DNA of 18,316 bases, taken from Alphaproteobacteria bacterium (lineage in GTDB: Bacteria; Pseudomonadota; Alphaproteobacteria; UBA11222). The stretch spans positions 1 to 18,316 of the forward strand of contig DMKG01000186.1 of the NCBI GenBank assembly GCA_003454415.1. The letters are read 5' to 3'. The translations under genes and the position numbers were made by a program. Under the pieces are notes generated by a model. That model did not search any database, had not been told where the DNA came from, and saw nothing but the letters and a program-made list of their open reading frames with translations. Below, one piece after another: positions 1 through 6,777 of this stretch. Numbering within the stretch: position 1 is the first letter of the stretch; each line of letters begins with the position of its first letter.

Positions 1-185
1 GCCGTCGCCCCGATCAGCGGCGCCCCCCGCACGGCCATGTTCCTGATCGCATTCTCCACCGCCGTAATGTCCGTCAGGCGCAGGGTGGCGAATTCATGGG
101 GCAGCCTGGTCTGATCGATCACCCCGGCGGACCAGCCATCAGGCTCCAGCCAGATTGAACGCCAGGATTTGCCGCTGATTTTCAT
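1..185 (-). CDS. mtnA: Methylthioribose-1-phosphate isomerase, N-terminal part (runs off the window)
   Basis: This gene runs off the left edge, so only the first 61 residues are visible. MtnA converts 5-methylthioribose-1-phosphate to methylthioribulose-1-phosphate in cytoplasmic methionine salvage. The visible part fits the family: an early W-x-s-I-W-L-E-P-D stretch, then V-I-D-Q-T-R-L-P near residue 25, and I-R-N-M-A-V-R-G-A-P-L-I-G near residues 47-59, which is the hallmark N-terminal MtnA motif. The ATG at 185 is chosen because a GGAGGT ribosome binding site, lying inside the last codons of apt, precedes it at suitable distance. The start is 6 bases after the apt stop. The upstream partners mtnP and apt support the call: MtnP makes the substrate. 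Confidence 0.88.
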   Translation of the reverse strand, partial: MKISGKSWRSIWLEPDGWSAGVIDQTRLPHEFATLRLTDITAVENAIRNMAVRGAPLIGAT

Positions 186-191
186 ACGCGC

Positions 192-716
192 CTAATGACC
201 TCCATAAGACGTCAGGGCAAGAACCTCCTTGCCCATGGCTTCCAGACGTCTGCGACCGCCCAGATCGGGCAGATCAATAACAAAACTGCAGGCGGGAACC
301 TGCCCTCCCTGCCGTTCGATCAGCTTGATCGCGGCCTCGGCCGTGCCGCCTGTGGCGATCAGATCGTCCACCAGAAGAACCATTTCTCCCGGTCGGACCG
401 CATCCACATGCATTTCCAGCCGGTCGGTTCCATATTCCAGCGCATAATCCTCACCAACCGTTTTCCACGGCAGTTTCCCCGGTTTGCGCACCGGCACGAA
501 ACCGCAGGAAAGCTGATGCGCAACCGCCCCGCCAAGGATGAAGCCGCGCGCCTCTATTCCGGCCACCTTGTCGATGCGCACCCCCGCATGAAACTGCACC
601 AGACCATCGACCGCCTTGCGGAAACCAACAGGGTCCGCCAGCAGCGTGGTGATGTCGCGGAACAGGATTCCGGGTTTGGGATAATCGGGAATGCTGCGGA
701 TATAGTTTTCGATCAT
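192..716 (-). CDS. apt: Adenine phosphoribosyltransferase
   Basis: Apt transfers phosphoribose from PRPP to adenine, giving AMP and pyrophosphate in the cytoplasm. The 174-residue product has the normal length. The PRPP-binding signature [14 protein letters not shown] lies at residues 113-126. The N-terminal [12 protein letters not shown] (about 12-23) and E-A-R-G-F-I-L-G (about 55-62) are typical Apt substrate-binding segments. The ATG at 716 lies 3 bases after the mtnP stop, so the two are very probably one transcript. The context gives it a specific job: MtnP releases adenine from methylthioadenosine and Apt recovers it. Its last codons supply the ribosome binding site of mtnA. Confidence 0.95.
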   Translation of the reverse strand: MIENYIRSIPDYPKPGILFRDITTLLADPVGFRKAVDGLVQFHAGVRIDKVAGIEARGFILGGAVAHQLSCGFVPVRKPGKLPWKTVGEDYALEYGTDRLEMHVDAVRPGEMVLLVDDLIATGGTAEAAIKLIERQGGQVPACSFVIDLPDLGGRRRLEAMGKEVLALTSYGGH

Positions 717-719
717 GGT

Positions 720-1595
720 CTACCCCTTCAATACCCGGCCCGCGACGGCGTCCAGTTTAGCAAGCACTTGCGGATCCCGCTTCTCCGGCGCGGTGATCAG
801 CGCCGTATCCAGCGCCCGGTCGCAGCCCGCCGGGCATGGCGTTTCCAGGCGCTCCCCCGAGACAATGCGCCCCACCACCTGTTTCACCAGTTCCTTCGCA
901 TGGGCGGCGTTTCGCTGCAACACCGCGATGACCGAAGCGACATCCACATCGTCGTGATGCGGATGCCAGCAGTCGTAATCGGTCACCATGGCGACGGTGG
1001 CGAAACAGATTTCAGCCTCCCTTGCGAGCTTAGCCTCCGGCATGTTCGTCATGCCGATCACGTCACACCCCCAGGCGCGATACATGTTGGATTCCGCCAG
1101 AGAGGAAAACTGCGGACCCTCCATCGCGAGATAGACGCCGCCGCGCGCGTAGGGTATGCCGGTTTCCGATGCGCTTTTCTCAACCATATCTCCGAGCCTC
1201 GCGCAGACCGGTTTCGCCATGGACACATGCGCCACCAGGCCCTCACCGAAAAAGCTTTTCTCCCGCGCGAAAGTGCGGTCGATAAATTGATCCACAATGA
1301 CGAAAACGCCCGGCTCCAGCGCCTCGCGAAACGAACCGCATGCCGAAACCGACAGAATGCTGGTGACGCCCGCGCGTTTCATGGCGTCGATATTTGCGCG
1401 GTAATTGATACTGGATGGCGAATGCGGGTGACCCCGCCCGTGGCGCGGCAGGAACACCAGCTCGACGCCGTTCAGGCGCCCGAACAGCAACGCGTCGGAG
1501 GGACGGCCCCAGGGGGTTTCGATCTCGCGCCATTCGGCGTTTTCCAGCCCGTCGATGTCATACACGCCGCTGCCGCCGATCACGCCCAGTTTCAT
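720..1595 (-). CDS. mtnP: S-methyl-5'-thioadenosine phosphorylase
   Basis: This enzyme phosphorolyses 5'-methylthioadenosine to adenine and methylthioribose-1-phosphate, the first step of methionine salvage. The 291-residue product has the PNP/MTAP family order: G-V-I-G-G-S-G (4-10), R-H-G-R-G-H (51-56) for phosphate and ribose contacts, a long purine-site block with E-G-P-Q-F-S-S-L-A-E-S (159-169), G-M-T-N-M-P-E-A-K-L-A-R-E (181-193) and T-D-Y-D-C-W-H (205-211). T-D-Y-D-C-W is typical of MTA phosphorylases rather than guanosine/inosine phosphorylases. The ATG at 1595 has GGAG nine bases upstream. It is the first gene of the operon with apt and mtnA, so the adenine and the sugar product are handled by its neighbours. 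Confidence 0.94.
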   Translation of the reverse strand: MKLGVIGGSGVYDIDGLENAEWREIETPWGRPSDALLFGRLNGVELVFLPRHGRGHPHSPSSINYRANIDAMKRAGVTSILSVSACGSFREALEPGVFVIVDQFIDRTFAREKSFFGEGLVAHVSMAKPVCARLGDMVEKSASETGIPYARGGVYLAMEGPQFSSLAESNMYRAWGCDVIGMTNMPEAKLAREAEICFATVAMVTDYDCWHPHHDDVDVASVIAVLQRNAAHAKELVKQVVGRIVSGERLETPCPAGCDRALDTALITAPEKRDPQVLAKLDAVAGRVLKG

Positions 1596-1624
1596 AATGT
1601 TTTACTCCGGTTTACAGATGGCGC

Positions 1625-1654
1625 ATTGTTACCCTTGATCTCTGAAATGGGCAA
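1625..1654 (-). promoter_or_regulatory. Candidate promoter of the mtnP-apt-mtnA operon
   Basis: On the minus strand TTGCCC (1649-1654) is followed after 18 bases by AACAAT (1625-1630), about 30 bases upstream of the mtnP ATG. The -35 element is the same hexamer as in the better promoter found before tRNA-Pro. The -10 matches the consensus at 4 of 6 positions. This is a visual match only. The 128-base gap between mtnP and the divergent gene at 1724 must hold promoters for both directions; I see no obvious SAM riboswitch there. Confidence 0.35.
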
Positions 1655-1723
1655 GAATTCGCTCAGTAAAGCCCAGAAAATGGCAAGGGATAATTTGCTT
1701 CCCGCAACAGGAAGGAAGGCGCC

Positions 1724-2557
1724 ATGAAGGAAAAAACCGGTTTTATCGGCCTCGGCAATATGGGCAAGCCCATGGCCATGAATCTGGCCAAAGCGGGCAT
1801 GGACCTCACCGTCTATGACCTTAATCCCGAAACCATGAAGGACGTTGTGGCGCTGGGGGCGAAAGCCGCCAGCTCCACCGCCGAGGTCGGCGAGAAATGC
1901 GACATCGTGGAACTGGTTGTCATGAACGACCGCCAGGTCGAAGAAGTCATCACCGGGCGGGGACAGGGAGACGGCCTTCTGGCGGGCATGAAAAAGGGCG
2001 GCCTCATCATCATTCACAGCACGGTCAGCCCCGTGACCTGCCAGCGCATGGCGGCGGCCTGCGCAGAGCGCGGGATCAACGTCATCGACGCCGCCGTCAG
2101 CGGCGCGGAGGCCCGCTCCATAGAGGGAACCCTCACGCTGATGGTGGGCGGCGAGCAGACGCAGGTGGAACGCGCCAAACCGATTTTCGATATTGTCGGC
2201 GAGGAGGTGTTTCATATGGGCGCCATCGGCATGGGACAGGCGGCGAAGCTGTGCAACAATCTCATGTCGCTGATCAATATGAAGGTAGTGGAGGAAGGAC
2301 TGATGCTCGCCCGCGCCGCAGGCATCGACGAAGACAGGATGATCGAGATCGCCAAGGTCAGCACCGGCGACAGCTGGGCGCTGCGCGCCATTCAGCCCAT
2401 GCGGGCGTTGTTCGCCAGGAACAGTCACGGGGCGGGCAATATCACCAAACTCGTGGCCAAGGACCTTATCCTGGCGCTGCGCTTCGGCGAAGAACTCGGC
2501 GTGCCGCTGGGCTTTACGGATTACGCAGTCAACCGCGACCGGGAAAATAAAGAATGA
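1724..2557 (+). CDS. NAD(P)-dependent beta-hydroxyacid dehydrogenase (3-hydroxyisobutyrate dehydrogenase family)
   Basis: This cytoplasmic oxidoreductase belongs to the family of 3-hydroxyisobutyrate dehydrogenase, tartronate semialdehyde reductase and 6-phosphogluconate-like enzymes. The Rossmann motif G-F-I-G-L-G-N-M-G-K-P-M (6-17) and an acidic residue after the second strand (Y-D-L-N-P, 31-35) suggest NAD preference. The substrate loop S-T-V-S-P (99-103), the D-A-A-V-S-G block (122-127) and the catalytic lysine K175 in G-Q-A-A-K-L-C-N-N are all present. At 277 residues it is slightly shorter than the usual 290 or so at the C-terminus. A GGAAGG ribosome binding site precedes the ATG. The exact substrate cannot be read from sequence; valine or glyoxylate metabolism are the usual roles. 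Its stop overlaps the start of the next gene by 4 bases. Confidence 0.85.
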   Translation: MKEKTGFIGLGNMGKPMAMNLAKAGMDLTVYDLNPETMKDVVALGAKAASSTAEVGEKCDIVELVVMNDRQVEEVITGRGQGDGLLAGMKKGGLIIIHSTVSPVTCQRMAAACAERGINVIDAAVSGAEARSIEGTLTLMVGGEQTQVERAKPIFDIVGEEVFHMGAIGMGQAAKLCNNLMSLINMKVVEEGLMLARAAGIDEDRMIEIAKVSTGDSWALRAIQPMRALFARNSHGAGNITKLVAKDLILALRFGEELGVPLGFTDYAVNRDRENKE

Positions 2558-2757
2558 TCATCGTCTCCACTGGCGATGTGACCTGCGGCGCCTGTAACGG
2601 CGTGACGGTGCTGGGCCTGCTGGAAATCCGCGACAGCGCCGCCTTCATTTGCGGGCATTGCGGAACCCAAAGCGGGATCGAGGTTACGAAATACGCCCAT
2701 GACATCGCGATGTATGAATGGGCGCGGCGTCAGTTCGGCGGTGGCGCGCCGGATTGA
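2554..2757 (+). CDS. Small protein with two CxxC pairs (putative zinc ribbon), function unknown
   Basis: I do not recognise the family. The 67-residue product has C11-G-A-C14 and C33-G-H-C36, separated by a short strand-rich segment, the layout of a small zinc ribbon or rubredoxin-like knuckle. The rest is acidic to neutral with no signal peptide or membrane helix, so it is probably cytoplasmic. It is likely a real gene: its ATG overlaps the dehydrogenase stop in an ATGA arrangement, and its TGA overlaps the ATG of the downstream exporter in TGATG. It sits inside a translationally coupled operon. A role in metal handling is conceivable because the next gene encodes an exporter with a metal-binding-type tail, but that is inference. 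Confidence 0.7.
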   Translation: MIIVSTGDVTCGACNGVTVLGLLEIRDSAAFICGHCGTQSGIEVTKYAHDIAMYEWARRQFGGGAPD

Positions 2758-3818
2758 TGGTCCCCTCCCCGCTTCTGATCGCGCTGTTGTCGGCCACGCT
2801 GTTTGGTCTCGCGACGCCTTTCTCTAAATTGTGGCTGGAGAATCTGGATCCGTGGCTGCTGGCTGGCCTTCTGTATCTGGGGGCGGGAACAGGGCTTGGC
2901 GCCCAGGCCCTGTTAGGGCGGCTGCGCGGTCGCCCGGCGCAGGAAAGCCGGCTGGTCCGCGCCGATCTGCCCTGGCTGGCGGCCGCCATTTTCATGGGGG
3001 GCATGGCCGCGCCGGTGCTGCTGATGCTGGGCCTTGCTCTGACCTCGGGCGCGGGGGGTTCCCTCCTGCTCAATCTGGAAAGCATCGCCACCATCGCCAT
3101 CGCCGCGATGGTGTTCCGCGAGCATGTGAGCCTGCGGATCGTGGCGGGGGCGGTGCTGATCATCGCCGGGGCGCTGGCTTTGTCGTGGCGGGGTGATGCG
3201 TTCATCCCCGACGCCGGGGCGCTGCTGATCCTGGCCGCGTGCGTCGCCTGGGGGATCGACAATAATCTGACCCGGCGCATCTCGGCCGCCGACCCCACCC
3301 AGATCACCATGCTGCGCGGCCTTATCGCCGGGTCGGTCAATACCGGCCTTGCGCTGGGCATGGGCGCGGGCCTGCCTGCGGCGGAACCGCTTGCGGCGGT
3401 GTTCCTCACCGGTTGGCTCGGCTATGGGGTCAGCCTTGTGCTATTCGTGATGGCGCTGCGTGAGCTCGGAACCGCGCGCGCTATCGCGTATTTTTCCGTT
3501 TCGCCCTTTATCGGCGCGGCCGCCGCCATTCCCCTTCTGGGGGATGCGGTTACGGCGCAATTATTACTGTCGGGCGCGTTGATGGGGGCTGGGGTTTGGC
3601 TCAGCCTCAGCGAACAGCATCACCATGTGCACACCCACGAAGCGCTGGTCCACAGCCACCGCCATAATCATGACGATCACCACCAGCATACGCATGGCGA
3701 GGAAGTCCCGCATGGCGAACCGCATTCCCACACGCACCGCCATGAACCCCTTACCCACGCCCATCCCCATTGGCCGGACCTGCACCACCGCCACGGGCAT
3801 GAGGTAAGCGGGGGGTGA
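2757..3818 (+). CDS. EamA/DMT-family inner-membrane transporter with histidine-rich C-terminal tail
   Basis: The first 285 or so residues are strongly hydrophobic, with about ten predicted membrane segments in two EamA repeats, the drug/metabolite exporter fold. Residues 286-353 form a soluble tail with 25 histidines in 68 residues. This tail contains two related 22-residue units (DNA 3630-3695 and 3735-3800) of pattern H-x-H-E-x-L-x-H-x-H-x-H. Such tails usually bind Ni, Co, Zn or Cu. The ATG at 2757 is chosen over an in-frame ATG at 2718 because it begins directly at the first membrane helix and overlaps the upstream stop (TGATG), implying coupled translation. The substrate is unknown; EamA proteins with His-rich tails occur elsewhere, so the tail is not unique. 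Confidence 0.85.
   Translation: MVPSPLLIALLSATLFGLATPFSKLWLENLDPWLLAGLLYLGAGTGLGAQALLGRLRGRPAQESRLVRADLPWLAAAIFMGGMAAPVLLMLGLALTSGAGGSLLLNLESIATIAIAAMVFREHVSLRIVAGAVLIIAGALALSWRGDAFIPDAGALLILAACVAWGIDNNLTRRISAADPTQITMLRGLIAGSVNTGLALGMGAGLPAAEPLAAVFLTGWLGYGVSLVLFVMALRELGTARAIAYFSVSPFIGAAAAIPLLGDAVTAQLLLSGALMGAGVWLSLSEQHHHVHTHEALVHSHRHNHDDHHQHTHGEEVPHGEPHSHTHRHEPLTHAHPHWPDLHHRHGHEVSGG
3630..3800 (+). repeat. Internal duplication in the His-rich tail of the exporter
   Basis: Two 22-codon units, 3630-3695 and 3735-3800, encode aligned peptides that share H-x-H-E-x-L-x-H-x-H-x-H at their start and H-H-x-H-x-H at their end. Thirteen or so further histidine and acidic residues lie around and between them. 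The DNA copies have diverged, so this is an old duplication or selection for the same metal-ligand spacing. Confidence 0.6.
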
Positions 3819-3940
3819 CACGTATGCTTGCGGGATGCGGCACAAAGGGTTAGGGGTTAAATTATAAGTCCACGGCAGATATCAAAAAGACACAAATTCC
3901 CGCCTTGAGACGCGTCACCACCGGTCACCGGAGAATGACA

Positions 3941-4489
3941 ATGAGCACCCCAGCTATGCGTCGTAGCGACAAGACAATGACTGATGAACAGGCGCTGCAA
4001 ACTATTGAACGCGGATTTGCCGGCCGGCTCGCGACTGTGAGCGAGGATGGTTATCCTTATTGCATTCCGCTGCTTTATATCTGGGCCGGCAATCAGCTCT
4101 TCTTGCATGGAACCAGTGCGCTGGGTCATTTGCAAACAAATGTTAGACGTGAGCCGCGAGTGTGCTTTGAGATCGATGAGGCGGGCGAAGTATTCGAGTA
4201 TGGACGGTTTGAATGCGATTCGAGTCTGGCATTTAGAAGCGTCATTCTCTTTGGTAGAATCAGAATTGCTGAAGATGCGCCGGTCAAGCAGTGGTTCTGC
4301 GAGCGATTGATGGAAAAATACGGTAAGCCGAATACGATCCGGCCAAAAAATTTCTTCCCGCGGCTTGATGCTATCACCGTTTATGTCATGACGGTCGAAC
4401 GGATGACCGGCAAGCAGCAAGTACTGCCCCCGCTTTCCGAGCAATGGCCCGCCAAGGACCGTACGATGACGCCTGACGCCCGGCCCTGA
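3941..4489 (+). CDS. Pyridoxamine 5'-phosphate oxidase-like FMN-binding protein (NimA-like)
   Basis: The 182-residue product resembles the split-barrel flavin proteins annotated as nitroimidazole-resistance (Nim) or PNPOx-like. Visible family features are G-R-L-A-T-V-S-E-D-G-Y-P-Y-C-I-P (28-43), L-F-L-H-G-T-S-A-L-G-H (53-63, flavin phosphate contacts), R-R-E-P-R-V-C-F-E-I-D (69-79) and Y-R/S-V-I-L-F-G-R (about 99-106). The ATG at 3941 is chosen because GGAG (3930-3933) stands 7 bases before it. In-frame ATGs at 3905 and 3935 are less well placed. The true reaction is unknown; most members bind FMN or heme. Its base composition looks less GC-rich than its neighbours, with codons such as TTA, AGA and ATA, which could reflect transfer. 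Confidence 0.75.
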   Translation: MSTPAMRRSDKTMTDEQALQTIERGFAGRLATVSEDGYPYCIPLLYIWAGNQLFLHGTSALGHLQTNVRREPRVCFEIDEAGEVFEYGRFECDSSLAFRSVILFGRIRIAEDAPVKQWFCERLMEKYGKPNTIRPKNFFPRLDAITVYVMTVERMTGKQQVLPPLSEQWPAKDRTMTPDARP

Positions 4490-4539
4490 CAGCATCACTT
4501 TGGAGATATGAAAAACTGACCGCGCCCCTCGATGCGATG

Positions 4540-4590
4540 CCGGCGGCGAAGCCCGAACACGCCGCCGGTAACGCTACCGCCTTTTATTTT
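4540..4590 (+). terminator. Candidate terminator after the Nim-like gene
   Basis: A perfect 9-bp stem, CCGGCGGCG (4540-4548) and CGCCGCCGG (4560-4568), closes an 11-base loop. A second small hairpin (CGGTA, loop ACGC, TACCG) overlaps its 3' side and leads into CTTTTATTTT at 4581-4590. The small hairpin next to the T-rich run is the more terminator-like structure. It lies between the Nim-like gene and the toxin-antitoxin pair, where a terminator is expected. Confidence 0.4.
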
Positions 4591-4594
4591 CTGA

Positions 4595-4620
4595 TTGCAA
4601 TGATATCGATATCAATGCAA
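4595..4620. promoter_or_regulatory. Palindromic operator of the FitA/VapB-VapC operon
   Basis: This 26-bp sequence is an inverted repeat with only one mismatched pair. Its centre, TGATATCGATATCA (4601-4614), is a perfect 14-bp palindrome, flanked by TTGCAA and ATGCAA arms. It ends 10 bases before the antitoxin ATG. Ribbon-helix-helix antitoxins of this kind autoregulate by binding palindromes at their own promoters, so this is very probably the operator. The binding itself is inferred. Confidence 0.65.
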
Positions 4621-4630
4621 CATTCCCGCC

Positions 4631-4876
4631 ATGGCGCAAATACTGATACGCAATATTGATGACGCGGTGATCGCGAAACTGCGCCAGCGGGCGGCGGAAG
4701 CCGGCACCTCGCTCGAAGAAGAAGCGCGGCGCGCGCTGGCAAACTCTGCTGGTCTAACGCGCGAAGCGGCGCTGGCGCGCCTCGACGCGGTGCGCAAGCG
4801 CATTGGGCGCCCCCGTGGCCCCTCCTCGCTGGAGGATTTACGCCGCGACCGGGCGCGTGATGGACAGACCAGGTGA
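4631..4876 (+). CDS. FitA/VapB-type ribbon-helix-helix antitoxin
   Basis: The 81-residue product starts with a ribbon-helix-helix DNA-binding domain: the strand A-Q-I-L-I-R-N-I-D (2-10), helix one with V-I-A-K-L-R-Q-R-A-A-E (13-23), then G-T-S-L-E-E-E-A-R-R-A-L (25-36). This matches the FitA/StbC-like antitoxins, which neutralise a PIN-domain ribonuclease through their C-terminal part and repress their own operon. The C-terminal region (about 60-81) is charged and rich in Arg and Asp, as usual for the toxin-binding segment. Its stop overlaps the toxin start by 4 bases (GTGA). No strong Shine-Dalgarno sequence precedes the ATG. The palindrome 4595-4620 is the likely operator. Confidence 0.88.
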   Translation: MAQILIRNIDDAVIAKLRQRAAEAGTSLEEEARRALANSAGLTREAALARLDAVRKRIGRPRGPSSLEDLRRDRARDGQTR

Positions 4877-5286
4877 CGCTGATCATCGACGCTGGCGTTG
4901 CGTTGAAGTGGGTGCTGGACGAAGAAGGCTCGGAAGCAGCCCGGGCGCTTGTTACAGATGAAATACTGGCGGCGCCCGATCTTTTGTTCATAGAATGCGC
5001 CAATGTGCTGTGGGTAAAGGCGCGGCGCGGTGATTTTACCGAAGCGGACGCCAGGAATGCCTATGCAGCCATTGCGGCGACACCGATACGTCTGATCGCT
5101 ACAGAACTTTATGTTGCGCAAGCACAGAGCATAGCCTTCGATCTGGACCAGACAGCCTATGACTGTCTCTATCTGGCGGTCGCCCTGGCGGAACACGCAA
5201 CCCTGATCAGCGCCGATATTACATTCATCAAAGCAGCCGCAGCGCATCCGTTGTATCGCGCCTCTATCAGGGCGCTTGAGAGGTGA
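4873..5286 (+). CDS. VapC-type PIN-domain ribonuclease toxin
   Basis: The 137-residue product is a typical PIN domain. The four acidic residues expected to hold Mg2+ or Mn2+ are visible: D6 in L-I-I-D-A-G, E41 in F-I-E-C-A-N-V-L-W, D97 in A-Y-D-C-L-Y-L-A and D115 in L-I-S-A-D. The toxin probably cleaves tRNA or other RNA when free of its antitoxin. The start codon is GTG at 4873, overlapping the antitoxin stop (GTGA), so translation is coupled and the antitoxin is made first. The frame is intact and the catalytic set complete, so the module looks functional, in contrast to the broken mazEF remnant at 8724-9062. Confidence 0.9.
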   Translation: MTLIIDAGVALKWVLDEEGSEAARALVTDEILAAPDLLFIECANVLWVKARRGDFTEADARNAYAAIAATPIRLIATELYVAQAQSIAFDLDQTAYDCLYLAVALAEHATLISADITFIKAAAAHPLYRASIRALER

Positions 5287-5352
5287 GCTTTTGCTATCTT
5301 TACCAGACAAGATAATCGTTCAATCAACCCTCAATATGATCTAAGCAGGCGA

Positions 5353-6363
5353 ATGGCAAAACAGCCTGACATTACGGAGCTGGCGAATCAGCTCATCGCC
5401 GGCGACAGGCGTGCGCTGGCGCGCGCCATCACCTTGATTGAATCGCGCCGCGCCGACGACCGCCCGCGTGCGGGCGATCTGCTGCGCGCCGTGCTGCCCC
5501 ATACCGCCAAGGCCATCAGGCTGGGCTTTTCCGGCGCGCCGGGGGTGGGCAAATCCAGTTTTATCGAAACCTTTGGCCGTTTCCTGACAGCCCAGGGCCT
5601 GAAAGTGGCTGTGCTGGCGATCGATCCTTCCTCCACCCTTTCGGGCGGCTCCATCCTGGGGGACAAGACGCGGATGGAGCAGCTTTCCCGCGACCCCAAC
5701 GCTTTCATCCGACCGTCGCCTTCCGGGGGCGCGCTCGGCGGCGTAGCGCGGCGCACCCGCGAATCCATGCTGGCGGCGGCCGCCGCGGGTTACGATGCGG
5801 TCATCATCGAGACCGTCGGCGTCGGCCAGTCGGAGACCGAGGTCTGCGGCATGGTGGATATGTTCGTCCTGCTGCTCTCGCCGGGGGGCGGCGATGAATT
5901 GCAGGGAATCAAGCGCGGCATTATGGAACTGGCCGATCTCGTCATCGTCAACAAGGCGGATGGCGAATTTCTGAAGGCTGCGGGCCGCGCCGCCGCGGAA
6001 CATCAGGCGGCGCTGCATCTGATGCGGCCAAAATCGCGGAACTGGCAGGTTCCAGTCCTGCAATGCTCAGCCCTGACCGGTGACGGCGTCTCCAGGGTCT
6101 GGGAAACCATCACCCATTACCGTGAAACTATGGAAAAGACCGGTGAACTGACGCTGCGCCGTCAGGAACAGGCCCGCGCCTGGATGTGGACGGAGGTGCA
6201 GGATTCGCTTCTGGACCTGCTGCGCCAGGATCCGGAGGCGGCGAAACTCGCCCGCACGCTCGAGAAACAGGTGGTGGCGGGAACCCTGCCCGCCAGCGCG
6301 GCGGCGCAGCGCGTACTGGACGCCTTCCAGGCCAGCCTGGCAAGGCTGAAATTCAATCCCTGA
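5353..6363 (+). CDS. meaB: Methylmalonyl-CoA mutase-associated GTPase MeaB
   Basis: MeaB is a cytoplasmic G-protein chaperone that loads and protects the adenosylcobalamin cofactor of methylmalonyl-CoA mutase or a related mutase. The 336-residue product has the family's normal length. Visible motifs are the P-loop G-A-P-G-V-G-K-S-S (61-69), D-P-S-S-T (91-95), the E-T-V-G-V-G-Q-S-E switch region (153-161), and the guanine-specificity motif N-K-A-D (200-203). Older annotations call this family ArgK or LAO/AO transport ATPase. The mutase itself is not in the window. A possible -10 (GATAAT, 5311-5316) lies upstream in the 66-base gap after the toxin gene, without a good -35. AGGCG precedes the ATG. 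Confidence 0.94.
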   Translation: MAKQPDITELANQLIAGDRRALARAITLIESRRADDRPRAGDLLRAVLPHTAKAIRLGFSGAPGVGKSSFIETFGRFLTAQGLKVAVLAIDPSSTLSGGSILGDKTRMEQLSRDPNAFIRPSPSGGALGGVARRTRESMLAAAAAGYDAVIIETVGVGQSETEVCGMVDMFVLLLSPGGGDELQGIKRGIMELADLVIVNKADGEFLKAAGRAAAEHQAALHLMRPKSRNWQVPVLQCSALTGDGVSRVWETITHYRETMEKTGELTLRRQEQARAWMWTEVQDSLLDLLRQDPEAAKLARTLEKQVVAGTLPASAAAQRVLDAFQASLARLKFNP

Positions 6364-6386
6364 GGGGGACAAGAGGCGGGTTTGAC

Positions 6387-6415
6387 TTGACGCGCGCCCC
6401 GGCCCGCGCTATGCA
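6387..6415 (+). promoter_or_regulatory. Candidate promoter of rpmB
   Basis: TTGACG (6387-6392) is followed after 17 bases by TATGCA (6410-6415), about 70 bases before the rpmB start. An overlapping TTGACT lies at 6382-6387. The -35 is good and the -10 modest. It is the only clear sigma70-like pair in the 125-base gap between meaB and rpmB. Confidence 0.4.
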
Positions 6416-6488
6416 TCGCCGCTCGATCCGGCCCGCGGGCGCTTCGCTGGGCCTGCTGTAATATTCAAGGAAATCCCAAGGAATCACC

Positions 6489-6776
6489 ATGTCCCGCCGC
6501 TGCGAACTTACTGGCAAATCCGTGATGACTGGCAATAATGTCAGCCATGCCAACAACAAGACCAAGCGGCGCTATCTGCCCAATCTGGTGAATGTGACGC
6601 TTACCAGCGACGCCATGGGACAGGGGGTGCGCCTGCGCATTTCCGCCAACGCCCTGCGCTCTGTGGATCACAATGGCGGGCTGGACGCCTTCCTGCTGAA
6701 GGCCAGGGACGCCGATCTGTCGCTGCGCCTGCGCCGCCTGAAGAAACAGATCGCGGAACGCAAGGCCGCCGCCTGA
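6489..6776 (+). CDS. rpmB: 50S ribosomal protein L28
   Basis: L28 is a structural protein of the large ribosomal subunit. The 95-residue product starts with the family signature [10 protein letters not shown] (1-10), followed by [12 protein letters not shown] (17-28) and P-N-L-V-N-V-T-L (31-38), with a basic C-terminus. Length is usual for alphaproteobacterial L28. AAGGA seven bases before the ATG is a clear ribosome binding site. It stands as a single gene with its own candidate promoter at 6387-6415. Its TGA is separated by one base from the stop of the convergent gene on the minus strand. Confidence 0.97.
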   Translation: MSRRCELTGKSVMTGNNVSHANNKTKRRYLPNLVNVTLTSDAMGQGVRLRISANALRSVDHNGGLDAFLLKARDADLSLRLRRLKKQIAERKAAA

Positions 6777-6777
6777 T

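Noticed and set aside
195..1727. Very long (510-codon) plus-strand open frame across apt and mtnP
   Set aside because: It is antisense to two clearly recognised genes with conserved motifs; its translation shows no family features and is rich in Arg/His/Gln, typical of a frame opposite GC-rich coding DNA.
2718..2757. Upstream ATG for the EamA exporter
   Set aside because: It would add 13 polar/basic residues before the first helix and overlap the small Cys-pair gene by 40 bases; the TGATG-coupled ATG at 2757 is better.
3921..3931. Short palindrome CCGGTCACCGG before the Nim-like gene
   Set aside because: Only 11 bases with one central base, in GC-rich DNA, overlapping the ribosome binding site; likely chance.
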